DNA of 64,000 bases, from assembly GCA_022605955.1 (NCBI GenBank), contig JAKCOZ010000021.1:10956501-11020500 (forward strand), in the 5' to 3' direction. The notes below the pieces were generated by a model. The model saw nothing but the letters and a program-made list of their open reading frames with translations, ran no database searches and was not told where the DNA came from. Origin of the DNA: Rallus limicola (taxonomy: Eukaryota > Chordata > Aves > Gruiformes > Rallidae). Below are positions 23,801 to 34,109 of this stretch, piece after piece. The position numbers and the translations under genes are program-made. The first letter of the stretch is position 1; each line of letters begins with the position of its first letter.

Positions 23801-26800
23801 GTTATTGGTGGCACATGGCCAGACTTCTTAAGCTTTTCAGTATGAGATCCCAGTAATACAGGAATACTATTAGATGTATTCTTACAATTCTACAATTCAA
23901 AGCAATCTGCTGTAGAAACTTGGTTTTGAATCTAGAAGCATACAACAGGTAATCCTCACTATTTAGTCCTGCACAGCCACATACCCTTCTACTTACAGTG
24001 AGATTTTATTGTATCTTTGAAAACTGAAGTCTCAAAAAAGTTACCTCTGAATTCCATATTGGGAACAATAACTTTTTCACAGATGCTTGTCAATGTATTC
24101 TGGTCTTCAAACAGATGCTTGTAATGTGGTCTCTCACAAACCGAGGCCAGAAACTGGATTGCGTTACTAACAAGCTTGAACACCACAAACAGAACATAGA
24201 GCTTTAGCATGACTGACCAATTTATAAGTCACCACTAATCTTGACAAGAGTGGTCAATAACAACTCACCAAGTCATACTTCACTTCCTGGCCTGTTGTGA
24301 CTAAGAGATTCCAGATTGCTGTTACAAACCGTGGCAGGTAGGGCTGGAATTCTTCATCGTATTTTTGAGCGTATAAAGCAGCGTTATCACAAATTTGTGA
24401 TTTCAAGAGCTCCAGTAATCCAGCTTCTTCTTCATCCTCACATAAAACATAATCAAGAGTTTAAAGATCAAAACTTCATCACCTCTTGAAGGCATCAACA
24501 TATTTGAAGGAACTATTTACACTGTTATTTTACCATGTTCTAAATAGGTGACAGAAATCCCTCTCACATCTCTTCAATTACTGTATTTTGCTGATTTGTA
24601 CTGGAACTGAGTTGCAAGTTACAAATCATACCTGCACTTCAAATGAAAGTACTCTGCACTTTAAATTATTTAGACCTGAAAGTCTGACATGAAATTAATT
24701 TATAAATGTAACAGGAAAAAGACAACACAAGGTATTGAGAAAGTCTGCTTAGAAGGCATCGTATCTTGCTACTTTAAATTGGAATAGCTGTAAAAGTAGT
24801 TCACTCCCTTTCCCCATACAGACAGATACTTGTGGAACCAAAAAGTGAAGTGAATTTGGAAACTGAGCTGGAATTAAAAAAAGCCCACAAACACCAAACA
24901 CCACCTGGTACTGCCCTCCTCCCTCCAGTCTCCACCTTACAGTTTTAATACATATCACTTCCTGACTCAGTTCAGCTGCATGAATGTCTGTGCTGGGAAA
25001 CAGCCCACAGATACAAGAGAAAAGAACAAAGCTTCTTTTAGCAGCACTGTTGGCCACATCAACCCTGAAACTATAACACAACTAATACACCTCCCTACCT
25101 ATTGTAACTATAGAGTTGCTTTGGCTCCACCACGTGGCAAACTACTGTGCTGTATCGGGTACACATCAGCAGGTTAAATGCAGAAAGCATGCACTAAAGT
25201 AATGTGAGCTTTGATGACTTGGTAGCATCTTTCAAATGTGAAACTACTAATTTTATCATTAGACAAAACCAGCAAATGCTAAAGTGAAGCACTTCAGGAT
25301 GCCTTGGAAGCACTTTCGAAGCCTTCCAAATTCAAATCCTCCAAAGTTCAAATCTTTTGAGCTCTTTAAGATACCCTGTTTTTCTAAACTGTAATGCATG
25401 AACCAGGTGAAAGGTACAGAAAACTTGAGCACTAGGACTCTCTAATGATTCAGTTACTTCAGCAGATGTCCTCAAAAAATTTCATCATTGATGATTATCT
25501 GCAATTTGATTTCTGAGATACAGCTTCAAGAACTGGACCTAAAATTTGTTAGACAACTGGGCAGCTTCTCTTATAGCCATTCTATTCCTTTCTATACCCA
25601 AGGAAACAAGAAAACTTTGCATTGTTCAGTTAGATGTAAGTTTTCATTCAACCCTCTCCACTAGAGATAAACCAGGAGGTTTATGCAATACTTACATCAG
25701 TCTGCAAAAGTTTGTTATCCAAAGTTAGAAGAGTGTGAAAATTTGTCATCCATGTTTCCATGTTATCTTCAAAAAACTCAGGAAGATCCTGTGAAGGAAA
25801 AGCTTAAGTTAGATTGGGTACTAGGGAAAACCTTCTCCACCAAAAGGGTTGTCAATCATTGGAATAGGCTGCCCAAGGAAGTGGTTGAGTCAGCATCCCT
25901 GGAGGTATTTAAAAGATGTGGTCCTTAGGGTCATGGTTTAGTGGTGAACTCGGGCAGTACTGTGGTAATGGTTGGACTTGATGATCCTAAAGGTCTTTTC
26001 CAACCTAAACGGTTCTATGATTCTATATTTATAGACTTAAATATACCCATACACCTCATTGATATGACAAGAGCTTAGACTCTCTTGAACTTTTGCTTAG
26101 ACAGGCCTGGGCATGGCCTTGAAGGCTGCCTCAAGTGGATCCTCTAAATAAGAGTATAACAGCTTTGTGAGATCAAAGCAAAACCATTAGAAGAACGAGG
26201 AGATTCACCTGAAAATTTAAACTGTAGAACAGCTTTGCAATTAGAATGAGAGATGAGAAGAGAACCTTCAAAGCACTAGCATCGTTTGCATGTGTGCTGC
26301 AAAGTTCAATAGTTGCCTAAAAAAGAAGACATAAAATTCAGTCACATAACATGCATACACAAACCACATTGACAAGAGGCATGGAAAAGTGTCATGGAAC
26401 ACTTTTGTTTTTCTAAACAGAAAATGCAGTTCTATTTCCTCTCCGTATCAATCCTGTCAGGTCTCCCTTCTTTACTTTAGTCTGAACCTCACTAAGAGTT
26501 CCAATTAACTAATCTCAAATTTTCATTTTGCAGGCATGCACAACAAGCATTTCAGAATGCTAAACTTGTTTTAGAAATGATTCAGAAAGAAATACCTTAA
26601 AGAGATTTGTCAAGGGCAAAGCAAAAGCATCAAGGACAAGTTTGATCTCTGTCCATAATTCATTGGACTTAAATTCGTGGCGGTACCTGAGAAGTGAAAG
26701 AGAAAGACAAGAAAAATACAATACAGACTTCACATTTATTACCAAATCAATGTGGATATAATTACTTTTTTTGCTGAACCTTGAAACAAATACTGTAAAG

Positions 26801-29800
26801 TAAACAAGAACTAAACAACATAACTCAATGCCATGCTAGGTGTACAATTTGACAACCACTTAAATTCTTATTAAGAAGTTAGTAAGCATCGAATCCCCAA
26901 AGGTAGACTTAGTAAATCTACAAAATTATGTCTAACAGTGAGAATTGAGAGTTGAACAGAAATTTACAACCCATATACTAACTCCCTTATTTCCAGTACC
27001 TTTTAAACAGAGAGTGAGCAGTTCGAAGGACCCCATTAATGACATGGAAATCTCCACTTTGAAAGCGATTCACCATTTCTGTCAGTAAGTCTGGCCATTT
27101 CTGAGGAAAGTCTTCCCGACCAATAATACTAATAGCATCACTCAACTGGAAGGGAAACATAACCATCATGTGATATAACAGCAGGCTCCTCACTACAAAA
27201 AAAACCCACTGCAGTCATCCCAGATGTTGCAAATATCTATGAAAAATGCTTATTATTCTTGTCAGATGAAAAAATAATTGGATTAAATAACTATTAGTTT
27301 TAACCACAAATAAATAAATCTCGCTTTAAATCCAAATATGTACACACAGTCTCACTTTCTGCAATTACAGTAATTGCCTTAAAAAAGTAGGCAGAAGTGG
27401 CTGTGAATATATACTCCAAGTTACTTGGATTGGGATGACCTCATTGGTAAGGTAACAGAACTCTCCCAATAACCAGAACCTCAACATGCACCTAAAATAT
27501 TCCAAGAGTCTCACAGACATAAGAAATTTGACAATTTACCTGCTTCTGAATTTGTTCTGGGCTGCTAAGCATCAAGGGCACTATGTTGGCTTTAATGGCT
27601 ATCCTGTCTGATTCACATATTTTGTTCAGTTCATCCTCAACCTAAAATTAAAACAGTAATTAGTGGGCATATCAGTATATTGTAGGCTACAAGCGAGTAT
27701 CAGTATTTCAGAAACCAATTGTAATGTTTTAGGTAACTATATTTAGGTAACTAACTAGAGTCTAAGAAGAAGATCTGTTAAAGATATTGCCTACAAGGAA
27801 TCTATAATATCTGAAAGAAATCACATCCTTCTGTAAAACCTTGAACTAGTTTTTCTCCTTGTCCAATGGTGACTTTTCAAATCAGCAATTCAGCCATAAT
27901 ATGGGTGGGTGGGCACGCCAATAACAGATGTAGATTCAACCAATATTCTCCTCCTCCACCACACCTGTCCCCACTCCTGCCAACCTCAACGATTTATTTT
28001 GTGCAAGCTGCCTCAAGCCATACTTTCTAGAAACTGTACCTGAAGATGGGTGCAGGTTACACCACCAAACCTGGAACACTGACTCATCTAATCAGTTCAA
28101 AGGATCAATCAGCTCAAAGTCCAGTCAGTCAACAGTGCCAGGGAGTAGTAAATCACAAAATTTCTACTAAAGAAATAAAATTAGGAGGGGTGTCACCAAC
28201 CAGTGACAGCAGTGACAGTCTCATCAGTGATGCCCCGTTCAGAAACCAGGAAATCAGCCAGCAATTAAAAGAGGTAAGCACCCCCCAGAGAGTATTTTAA
28301 TGATCTGAAGATGCTTAAACAGATAGCAGTACTACCCTCCTTCTTACCACCCTTTTACCAGCTTCCTGTAAACTTTTTAAGTTTAGCAATTTCAAGAGCT
28401 GTTTAGCTATAAACAAGCAGTTAGAAAAGTAAGATACAAAGAACTTGCTCTTCTGCAATGAATCAGAAGAATGTGCAGAATCTTTATGTACACATTAAAA
28501 CACCATGCGAAGTGATGAGCTTTAAAACCTGAGCTTTACAAGGTGTGTGACGTGAAAAGCAGCAGTAACTGTACCAAGCAGGGAGGCAGGACTCACTGCT
28601 GTGGATTTAGACAGGTGAGGACAGAGGGTGGAGAGATCAACAATAACAAACTCTACTATATAGTTATTTATGAGATGTTTTTTCAAAGAAATGAGATCTA
28701 TTTACAAGACCTGAGAGGCAGTAGAGAGATGAGTATTCTTTACTTACATACTTTAGAAATAAATTAAAAAGAGCAAACTCTTCCCTCACTCCAGAAATGC
28801 CCCATGCATCTATCTCTCCAGGCTCTACCAAATCAAAGTCCTTGAATAGGCAAAGCCCTTTTACTTCCATGGTGCTTTGTACCAGCCAGGTCCAAGGCTG
28901 CTAAATTAAACCATGGGCTGTAGGTAAGCCAGCCTTAGGGCTGTACTTTACATTTATATAACTTCTCTTGAAATGAAAGCCTCAATTTTGGACAAAACAA
29001 CATGCTTGAAGCCACACAACAATTGTAACACTCCTCTGGATGCACTTACTGCATAGCATCTCCACCTACTCCAAAACAAAATCTCATCCAGAATTACATC
29101 AGCAACCCACAAAAAGGAAGCCACTTATAAATCCTTCCATAACAGAATGCTATTTCTACTTATAAGATACAACAGATAAAGATGCAATTTGGGAGAAATG
29201 ACTGAGAATTTAGTATTATAGAAACAAAGTTCTAGAAACTTCATGTCAGACTGAATGTGCTGATCTTATCAAACACAGTCAGAGAAGCTATGGCTTCCTA
29301 ATGTTAGTGCCAGGGGAGGGGAGAAATCACATGCAAATCTGCAAATATGGACCAGCTAAGATGTAATGATAAAATACTCAGCAGTTTCCCTGTAGTAAAG
29401 CAACATTGCACAGTTGATATTTTCCAGATATAAACAGCACTTTCACTGAGACAAAGTATAAATGTCACCAATTAAAACCTCTCATTGCTGAAGGAGTTGA
29501 GCTCTCAAACATACAATACTTTCTACCATATATTAAATTTCACAAATGCTGAAAGCTCTGAGTCAAAAATGATTTGGACCTCTTCAAAACAATGATAAAA
29601 TGAGATTAAATGACAATACTTCTAAGTGTTGAACTGGCAAGGCCACCAAAGCAAACTGTCTCACACTATTTTTTGCCCCAGATGCATTTCCATGAAATGA
29701 AGCTACTATCATCACTTTCAGCTGCAGCACTGGCGTGAAATGTTTGTCACACTCTGACAACAGATGCAAGCCAAACTGGCCAGCTTGTGTATAGACACAT

Positions 29801-30870
29801 CACAATCATTTTCATTTAAGTAATATTACTATTAGTTAAATGAGCTTTAAAATATTATGCTTCTGAAAACTAATCATATAGTAGAGCAAATTATTTATTC
29901 ATAATTTTATCACCCAGCTCTAGCTCTTTCCAATAGACTGGAAACAACTGTGCTGGTTTTAGCTCCTCATCAGTGAGCTGCACCTTGTACTTGTTTCTCT
30001 GAATAATCTACTTTCCTTCACAGAGTACAGACACACACACACACCTTCAAGGCTACTGTAGAGTATCTCATTGTACGTTAAAAAAGATTATTAAATCTCA
30101 GCCAAACTACTCACTAGGATACCTACAATTCTCCAGTTCCTTTTAATATAATTCTTGAATGTTACAGATGCACAGACTTTGATGACATTTTCCTGTGATT
30201 TCTCCAGCAGTGTTAAGAGTAACAAGGGGTAATTCTGGTTTCCTTCAACTGACTCAAGAAACTTTTCAGCTGTAAGAGAACACAGCGAAGTTAGCAAAAG
30301 CTGAACTGATTTTTCTAATGGGAGTCCTAGGATTCCTCGAGCATCTCCTCAAAATAATCAACCCATGAATACTTCCCCAGAGTTTCACAGGAACAGAACC
30401 ACAGAGCAAGTCTGACAAAAGGTACTGTGGCGTCATTATTACTAAGCTCTTTGATACTTCTGCTATTTAGAAAAGGTCTCAATTCAAAGCAGGATGTGGA
30501 AATATTGCCTCCTCACTGCTTCACATAACCTGGCAGAAATAAATTCCCGTTTATCATGAGCAGCAGCACTGTTGTAAGTAACAACAGCACACACACACAC
30601 ACACTCAAACAGAAACACAGGAAAATAAAATTACAAAATGCAAACAAATTAGTATTTACATCCATTCCTTATTAGGGTGTTTGCTTGTTTGTTTGAAAAG
30701 GGTACCAAGAACTTCTGCAAAGAGGTTACCCCATCAACATCCCCTGAAGTTTTCCAAAAAGAAACTAAACTTTTTGGACACTTACCAGGACGCCTTATAG
30801 CAGGATCTGGATCTAGTGTTTTCTTTAGATACTCAGTTAAGGTTTGTAAATTGGCATCACTCAGCTCCAT
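10921..30870 (-). CDS. CSE1L: CSE1L, exportin-2 (CAS), complete coding sequence in 24 exons
   Basis: Exportin-2 carries importin-alpha from nucleus to cytoplasm as a complex with RanGTP. Each exon was placed by matching its translation to the known family protein and checking splice sites and phase. Coding exons 2-25 are 30786-30870, 30127-30269, 27540-27641, 27000-27145, 26596-26686, 26209-26316, 25696-25788, 24269-24436, 24045-24174, 23272-23337, 21213-21415, 19860-19944, 19065-19126, 18236-18372, 17969-18072, 17303-17400, 16274-16424, 15572-15780, 14788-14885, 14498-14583, 13378-13459, 12785-12931, 11716-11947 and 10921-11010. Their lengths sum to 2916 nt: 971 codons plus stop, the human length. 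Every intron is GT-AG. The start ATG (30870-30868) lies 11 nt into exon 2, which fits the family start MELSDANLQ. There are no frameshifts or premature stops. The exon 3 donor (ATT then GTAGGT) is weak but is the only one that keeps frame. Confidence 0.98.
12609..12658 (+). repeat. Short tandem duplication, 30-bp period
   Basis: AAGGAAGTGGTATGAAAAG occurs at 12609 and again at 12639, within CSE1L intron 23. It looks like a recent small duplication. Confidence 0.85.
15572..19944 (-). CDS. CSE1L: CSE1L exons 13-19 (residues 446-727)
   Basis: Recognisable segments are HGITQANELVNLTEFFVNHI (exon 13), VVHTYAAHALERLFTMRG (exon 15), ENEYIMK at the end of exon 16, IIPYIPSVITQLTQKLLAVS (exon 17), HYMFESICLSIRITCKANP (exon 18) and PTSYMALFPHLLQPVLWERT (exon 19). 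Exon 14 is short (62 nt). This part of the protein belongs to the conserved CAS/CSE domain that holds importin-alpha. Confidence 0.96.
17558..17670 (+). repeat. Possible ancient CORE-SINE/MIR-like remnant
   Basis: TATTCTACAGACAGAGCACA followed by a GATTAAGCAACTTTGCAAAG stretch resembles the conserved core of MIR-type SINEs (tacagatgag...gttaagtaacttgccc) that predate amniote divergence. It lies in CSE1L intron 16. The call rests on remembered consensus only. Confidence 0.35.
21213..26316 (-). CDS. CSE1L: CSE1L exons 7-12: central HEAT repeats (residues 190-445)
   Basis: The exons encode ATIELCSTHANDASAL (exon 7), DLPEFFEDNMETWM (exon 8), the acidic DEEEAGLLELLKSQICDN (exon 9), SVCERPHYKHLFEDQ (exon 10), the acidic AADEEAFEDNSEEYIRRD (exon 11) and DIDTRRRAACDLVRGLCKFF (exon 12). 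These form the middle of the HEAT solenoid. Two transposon remnants lie in this block: a CR1 immediately upstream of exon 8 and an LTR in intron 11. Confidence 0.96.
21719..22260 (+). mobile_element. ERV-type long terminal repeat, solo, antisense in CSE1L intron 11
   Basis: About 540 bp matches, by eye, a widespread bird endogenous-retrovirus LTR. It has a GGATGGAGTTAATTTTCTTC region near the 5' end, GGGATATTCCATGAAATATA in the middle, a pyrimidine-rich stretch (22090-22135), a TTAAACTGTCTTTATCT block near the R/U5 boundary and a GGGGAGTGAGC then GTGGTGCTTAG 3' end. No internal retroviral genes adjoin it, so it is a solo LTR left by recombination. It runs on the plus strand, opposite to CSE1L. 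The exact ends and target-site duplication are not resolved. Confidence 0.75.
25806..26026 (+). mobile_element. CR1 LINE 3' end, antisense in CSE1L intron 7
   Basis: The sequence carries the hallmarks of the avian CR1 3' region: AATAGGCTGCCCAAGGAAGT, CATCCCTGGAGGTATTTAAA, GGTCTTTTCCAACCTAAACG and the terminal TTCTATGATTCTAT repeat at 26013-26026. It is truncated at the 5' end, as is usual for CR1. Its 5' end lies about 17 nt from the first base of CSE1L exon 8. It is inserted opposite to the gene. Confidence 0.93.
26596..30870 (-). CDS. CSE1L: CSE1L exons 2-6: importin-beta N-terminal domain and first HEAT repeats (residues 1-189)
   Basis: The block encodes MELSDANLQ, the IRRPAEKFLE segment split between exons 2 and 3, VTFKNYIKRNWRI at the end of exon 3, and LSDAISIIGREDFPQKWPDL in exon 5. 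This is the importin-beta N-terminal (IBN_N) region and the first HEAT repeats, which contact RanGTP in the family. Exon 4 (VEDELNKICESDRIAIK) differs a little from mammals. Intron 3 (27642-30126, about 2.5 kb) holds nothing recognised. Confidence 0.96.
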
Positions 30871-33578
30871 TTTGGCAGAACCTAAAACCCACAAGTAGTT
30901 TTGTTATAAATACAGATCAGAAAGGGTATCCTATTCCTATAAGCCACACATATGTATAACTACATTCCACAGAACACACAGCTCTTTTGACTATACCTCA
31001 TGAAATGTGATCCCATCTTGTAGGTCTCATCCCAACAGCTAGTGTGCACCAAACATAACCCAGAAACACATTCCATTTCTTCAGCTACACATAACTGTTA
31101 GTATTTGGTTTAAGGATCACGCATCCAGCAAACCATGAACCAGGTACAGCCAAAAGATCTCTTGCCCTTTCAGGACAAACAGGAGTTTGGTTTTGCTTCC
31201 AAGAACTACCATCAGCCTCAGAAACCTGTTTCTGGTTCAAAAAACTGAATAGTCCTGCCCTACTGAATTGTTCCATTTACAATTATAAGTGTGTTGGAGA
31301 GTCAAGACTTGTTTGAAATTAAGTGGTCATTATAAAAAAAAAACCTCTCAACAGAAAATTAATTTCTTATAAAGAGACAAAAGACCGTGAAAAGCCAGAG
31401 GGTTTGTTCACCCTCCAAAATGAACTTAGATTAGGGTGGGAATTAATTTGAACTGCAATACTTATTACAGAATAACTCTGTGCAATACGTCTAAATTACT
31501 CGTCTCTAGTAACCCTCCTACACAGATTCCCATACTTACCACAGTGTTATATTAAGTTCACAGCTTTAACTGGATTAATTAAAATTATAGTAACACTAAA
31601 ACAGTAGCAAGACATGCTTCAATGGACATGTTGTTCAGGATATCAATTCTGCCCATGTTTCTTACTACCAGCAGCACAGTTCACCCTCTACAATGAGGAA
31701 GCAAAGGTTTCAATACTTCTCTAGAGTTTCTAATTAGTAAGATACAACTGAAACGTGTCTGTCCCACTTTGGATTTGTTCTATTTTGATTATCAGTGCAA
31801 TAAGTATAACTTCTATTTAAACACACTTGCAAAAGCAGCAAATTTTCATGACACAATTTTTACTTTATGCCATCTGTAGCATGAAAATAAAAAGCAACAA
31901 TATCCTCTTGAATTAAACGGATATTAGTGAGTAATTGAGATCCCAACATGTTTGGCAAAATGTAAAAATCCACTTAAAGTCCTGCCTCCCATGTGTCACC
32001 CTCCCTTTGGGGGGCTCGCTCGTCTGTAGTCTCGTTTGCCAATTCACATCAGTCAACAAAAGCCCTAATAAAGTACAGCCTAAGTAAACAACACTAATAA
32101 TAGCTGGCTCATCTGTTCCACAAAATGGACCATGCATCGCTACTATGATGCTGAAACTAATATTTAATCTTTCACATTAACAAAAATGATAAATTATCTG
32201 CTCCAGGGAAGTTCGTAAGGCCAAGGTGCAAAGCCATGCAGAAATCCTTTACAAAGACTAAAACTGACAATGGTCAGTCCTGAAGGGCCCTTTACAAATA
32301 CCTCACATACACATGCAATACAGGGACCGTGTAAAATTATCCACCTTGAGCTGTGTTTACTTTGAAGGCCAAACATGATGATTTGAAATTCAATCCTTCA
32401 CACAAAAGGATAAATATTTTCACCTGACACCTACTTCTTATTTCTCTCTTTTCTTCTGACTATTCCTTTCTTTCCCCAGGACAAAAAGCTGGCGGTACTT
32501 GCTAGAGTGATACACCTGTGCTTACTGCTACACTGTGACATGTGTCTCACAGAAAAGGAGAATGTTTTCCAACCGCTTCTCCAGAAGAAAACCCGTAAAT
32601 TGTACTTAACAAATTAACTAGTTTAGTCAAATTAACGACAGACTTAAGGGTAACAGCAGCAGTCCTCCAAGAGCCTCAGAGAGCTCAGTTCCTGCTCCGT
32701 TCACTCATCACAGCATTTCCCAAACACCATCCGCATGTCTGTGGATGTTTTTGGTCCAGATTTTAAGGGAAAGATCATCTCTACACTAAACCACTACGGA
32801 GGAGCTTTACGTTCGCTTTCCGCTTGACCAAACCGCTGGGGTGAGGAGACACGCACCACCCGGCCACGGGAGCGGCCCCGAGAGCTCACGCACGCCGCTC
32901 CCCTTCCAGGTCGGGCAGAGGAGCCCTCCAGGCCCTGCCACTGGTGGGCCCGCCCCATTCTTACTACCACGAGGACGGCTCAGCCCCCTCTCACCGCCTC
33001 TGCCCGGCGCACCGCGGCGCCTCCCCGGTCCCATCTCCACCGCCTGCCCGGGACGAAGCCGACAAGCCGTTCATCCGCCTGTCGCCGCCAGACTGCGCTT
33101 CCCCCGCGGCGGTGACTCCCGCCGCCTCATGCGGCGGCGGCGGGCTTCCCTGCGGCCCCCGCAAGGCGGGCCCAGTGGCGGTAAGGCCGACTGGTCGGCC
33201 TGTCTACCCCTGTTGGGCCGGGTCGGGCCGCTCCGGGGGCAGCGTGGGCTCGCAGTCGCGCCACGGAACCCCAAACAGCACCGACCACCCTCAGCCAACC
33301 TCGCTCCCCTCCCCCTCCCCGCCACAGCCAGACTGGCGGCAGCAAAAGCCAATGAGAGAAGCACACCGCTAAAACCTAGAGGCCGTGAGCCAATCGCGAG
33401 CTGCGGGAGGCGGGCCGCGGCGCCCCAGCATGGTTAGCTGCGCCTCTCGCTGCGCCGCGGGCCCAGCGCCCGATCCCACGGCGAAGCGGAGCGGCGGCCG
33501 GCTGAGGGTCGTGCGGGCTGCCGGGCCGTAGAGCCGCCCCCACCGCCAGCATCGCTGCGTGGCGCGGCCTAGCCTCAC
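30871..33578 (-). other. CSE1L: CSE1L intron 1 and start of exon 2
   Basis: Exon 2 begins at 30881 (acceptor GGGTTTTAG), with 11 nt of 5' UTR before the ATG. The rest is the first intron, AT-rich up to about 32800 and then within the CpG island. No coding segment was recognised. Two CCAAT boxes on the plus strand (about 33351 and 33391) lie inside this intron and could belong to an alternative or antisense start. Confidence 0.75.
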
Positions 33579-34030
33579 CTAGCGACTCCCCCCGACGGTG
33601 GCGGCGGCGGCTCCCAAAGCTCCGGCTGCGCTTCACATTCAAAAAGCGGCAAGAGGGCGCGGCGGCGGCACCGTGACCGCATCACGTAGGGCGGTGACAC
33701 TGTTTAGCCACCGGACCAATCAGCGACCTTCTCTTTTCCGACGCGCTCCGCCCTGAGCCAATCTTTTTTGAGCTACCTACGAAGAAGCCAACTAATGGCC
33801 AGGCTCTTCCCACAAGGCACTGGGGCGCCTCTCGGAGGCCGCGGCAGCCACCAGACCCCCGCCCGGCCTGAGGGGAGCTGGGGCCCGGCGGGGAGGGCGA
33901 GCGGCAGCTAGGTAGGAGGGAGCAGGCGACAGGCCAGGGCCCAGCGGGACGGGATGAGGGACGGGCGTGGGCTGCAGGAGGTAAACAGCGAATAGGACAC
34001 AGCCCCTGAGGACGAGCGCTGCCAGGGGAG
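32810..34030. promoter_or_regulatory. CSE1L: CpG island with the CSE1L promoter
   Basis: A GC- and CpG-rich block surrounds the CSE1L start. Upstream of the predicted start (to the right) are CCAAT boxes at 33716-33720 and 33758-33762 and an E-box/CRE-like TCACGTA near 33682. A TATA box is not visible, as expected for a housekeeping gene. The GC-rich open frames on both strands here are compositional and are not called as genes. Confidence 0.8.
33579..33660 (-). other. CSE1L: CSE1L non-coding exon 1
   Basis: On the minus strand a strong donor, CTAG followed by GTGAGG, ends an exon at 33579. The start is placed near 33640-33690 from the position of the upstream CCAAT boxes. It joins exon 2, where translation starts. 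The mammalian gene has the same non-coding first exon. The transcription start is approximate. Confidence 0.6.
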
Positions 34031-34109
34031 GGGAGAGGGCAGAACTTAATTAAAAAGAAAACCCTCAGGGGTCTGTGCCCCCGGGTTCTACACCACACAA
34101 GAGAAAAAA

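Noticed and set aside
30120..30130. Alternative CSE1L exon 3 donor four bases further into the intron (GTAG then GTATCC)
   Set aside because: It gives an immediate stop on joining to exon 4; only the ATT then GTAGGT donor keeps the frame and the family sequence RIVEDE.
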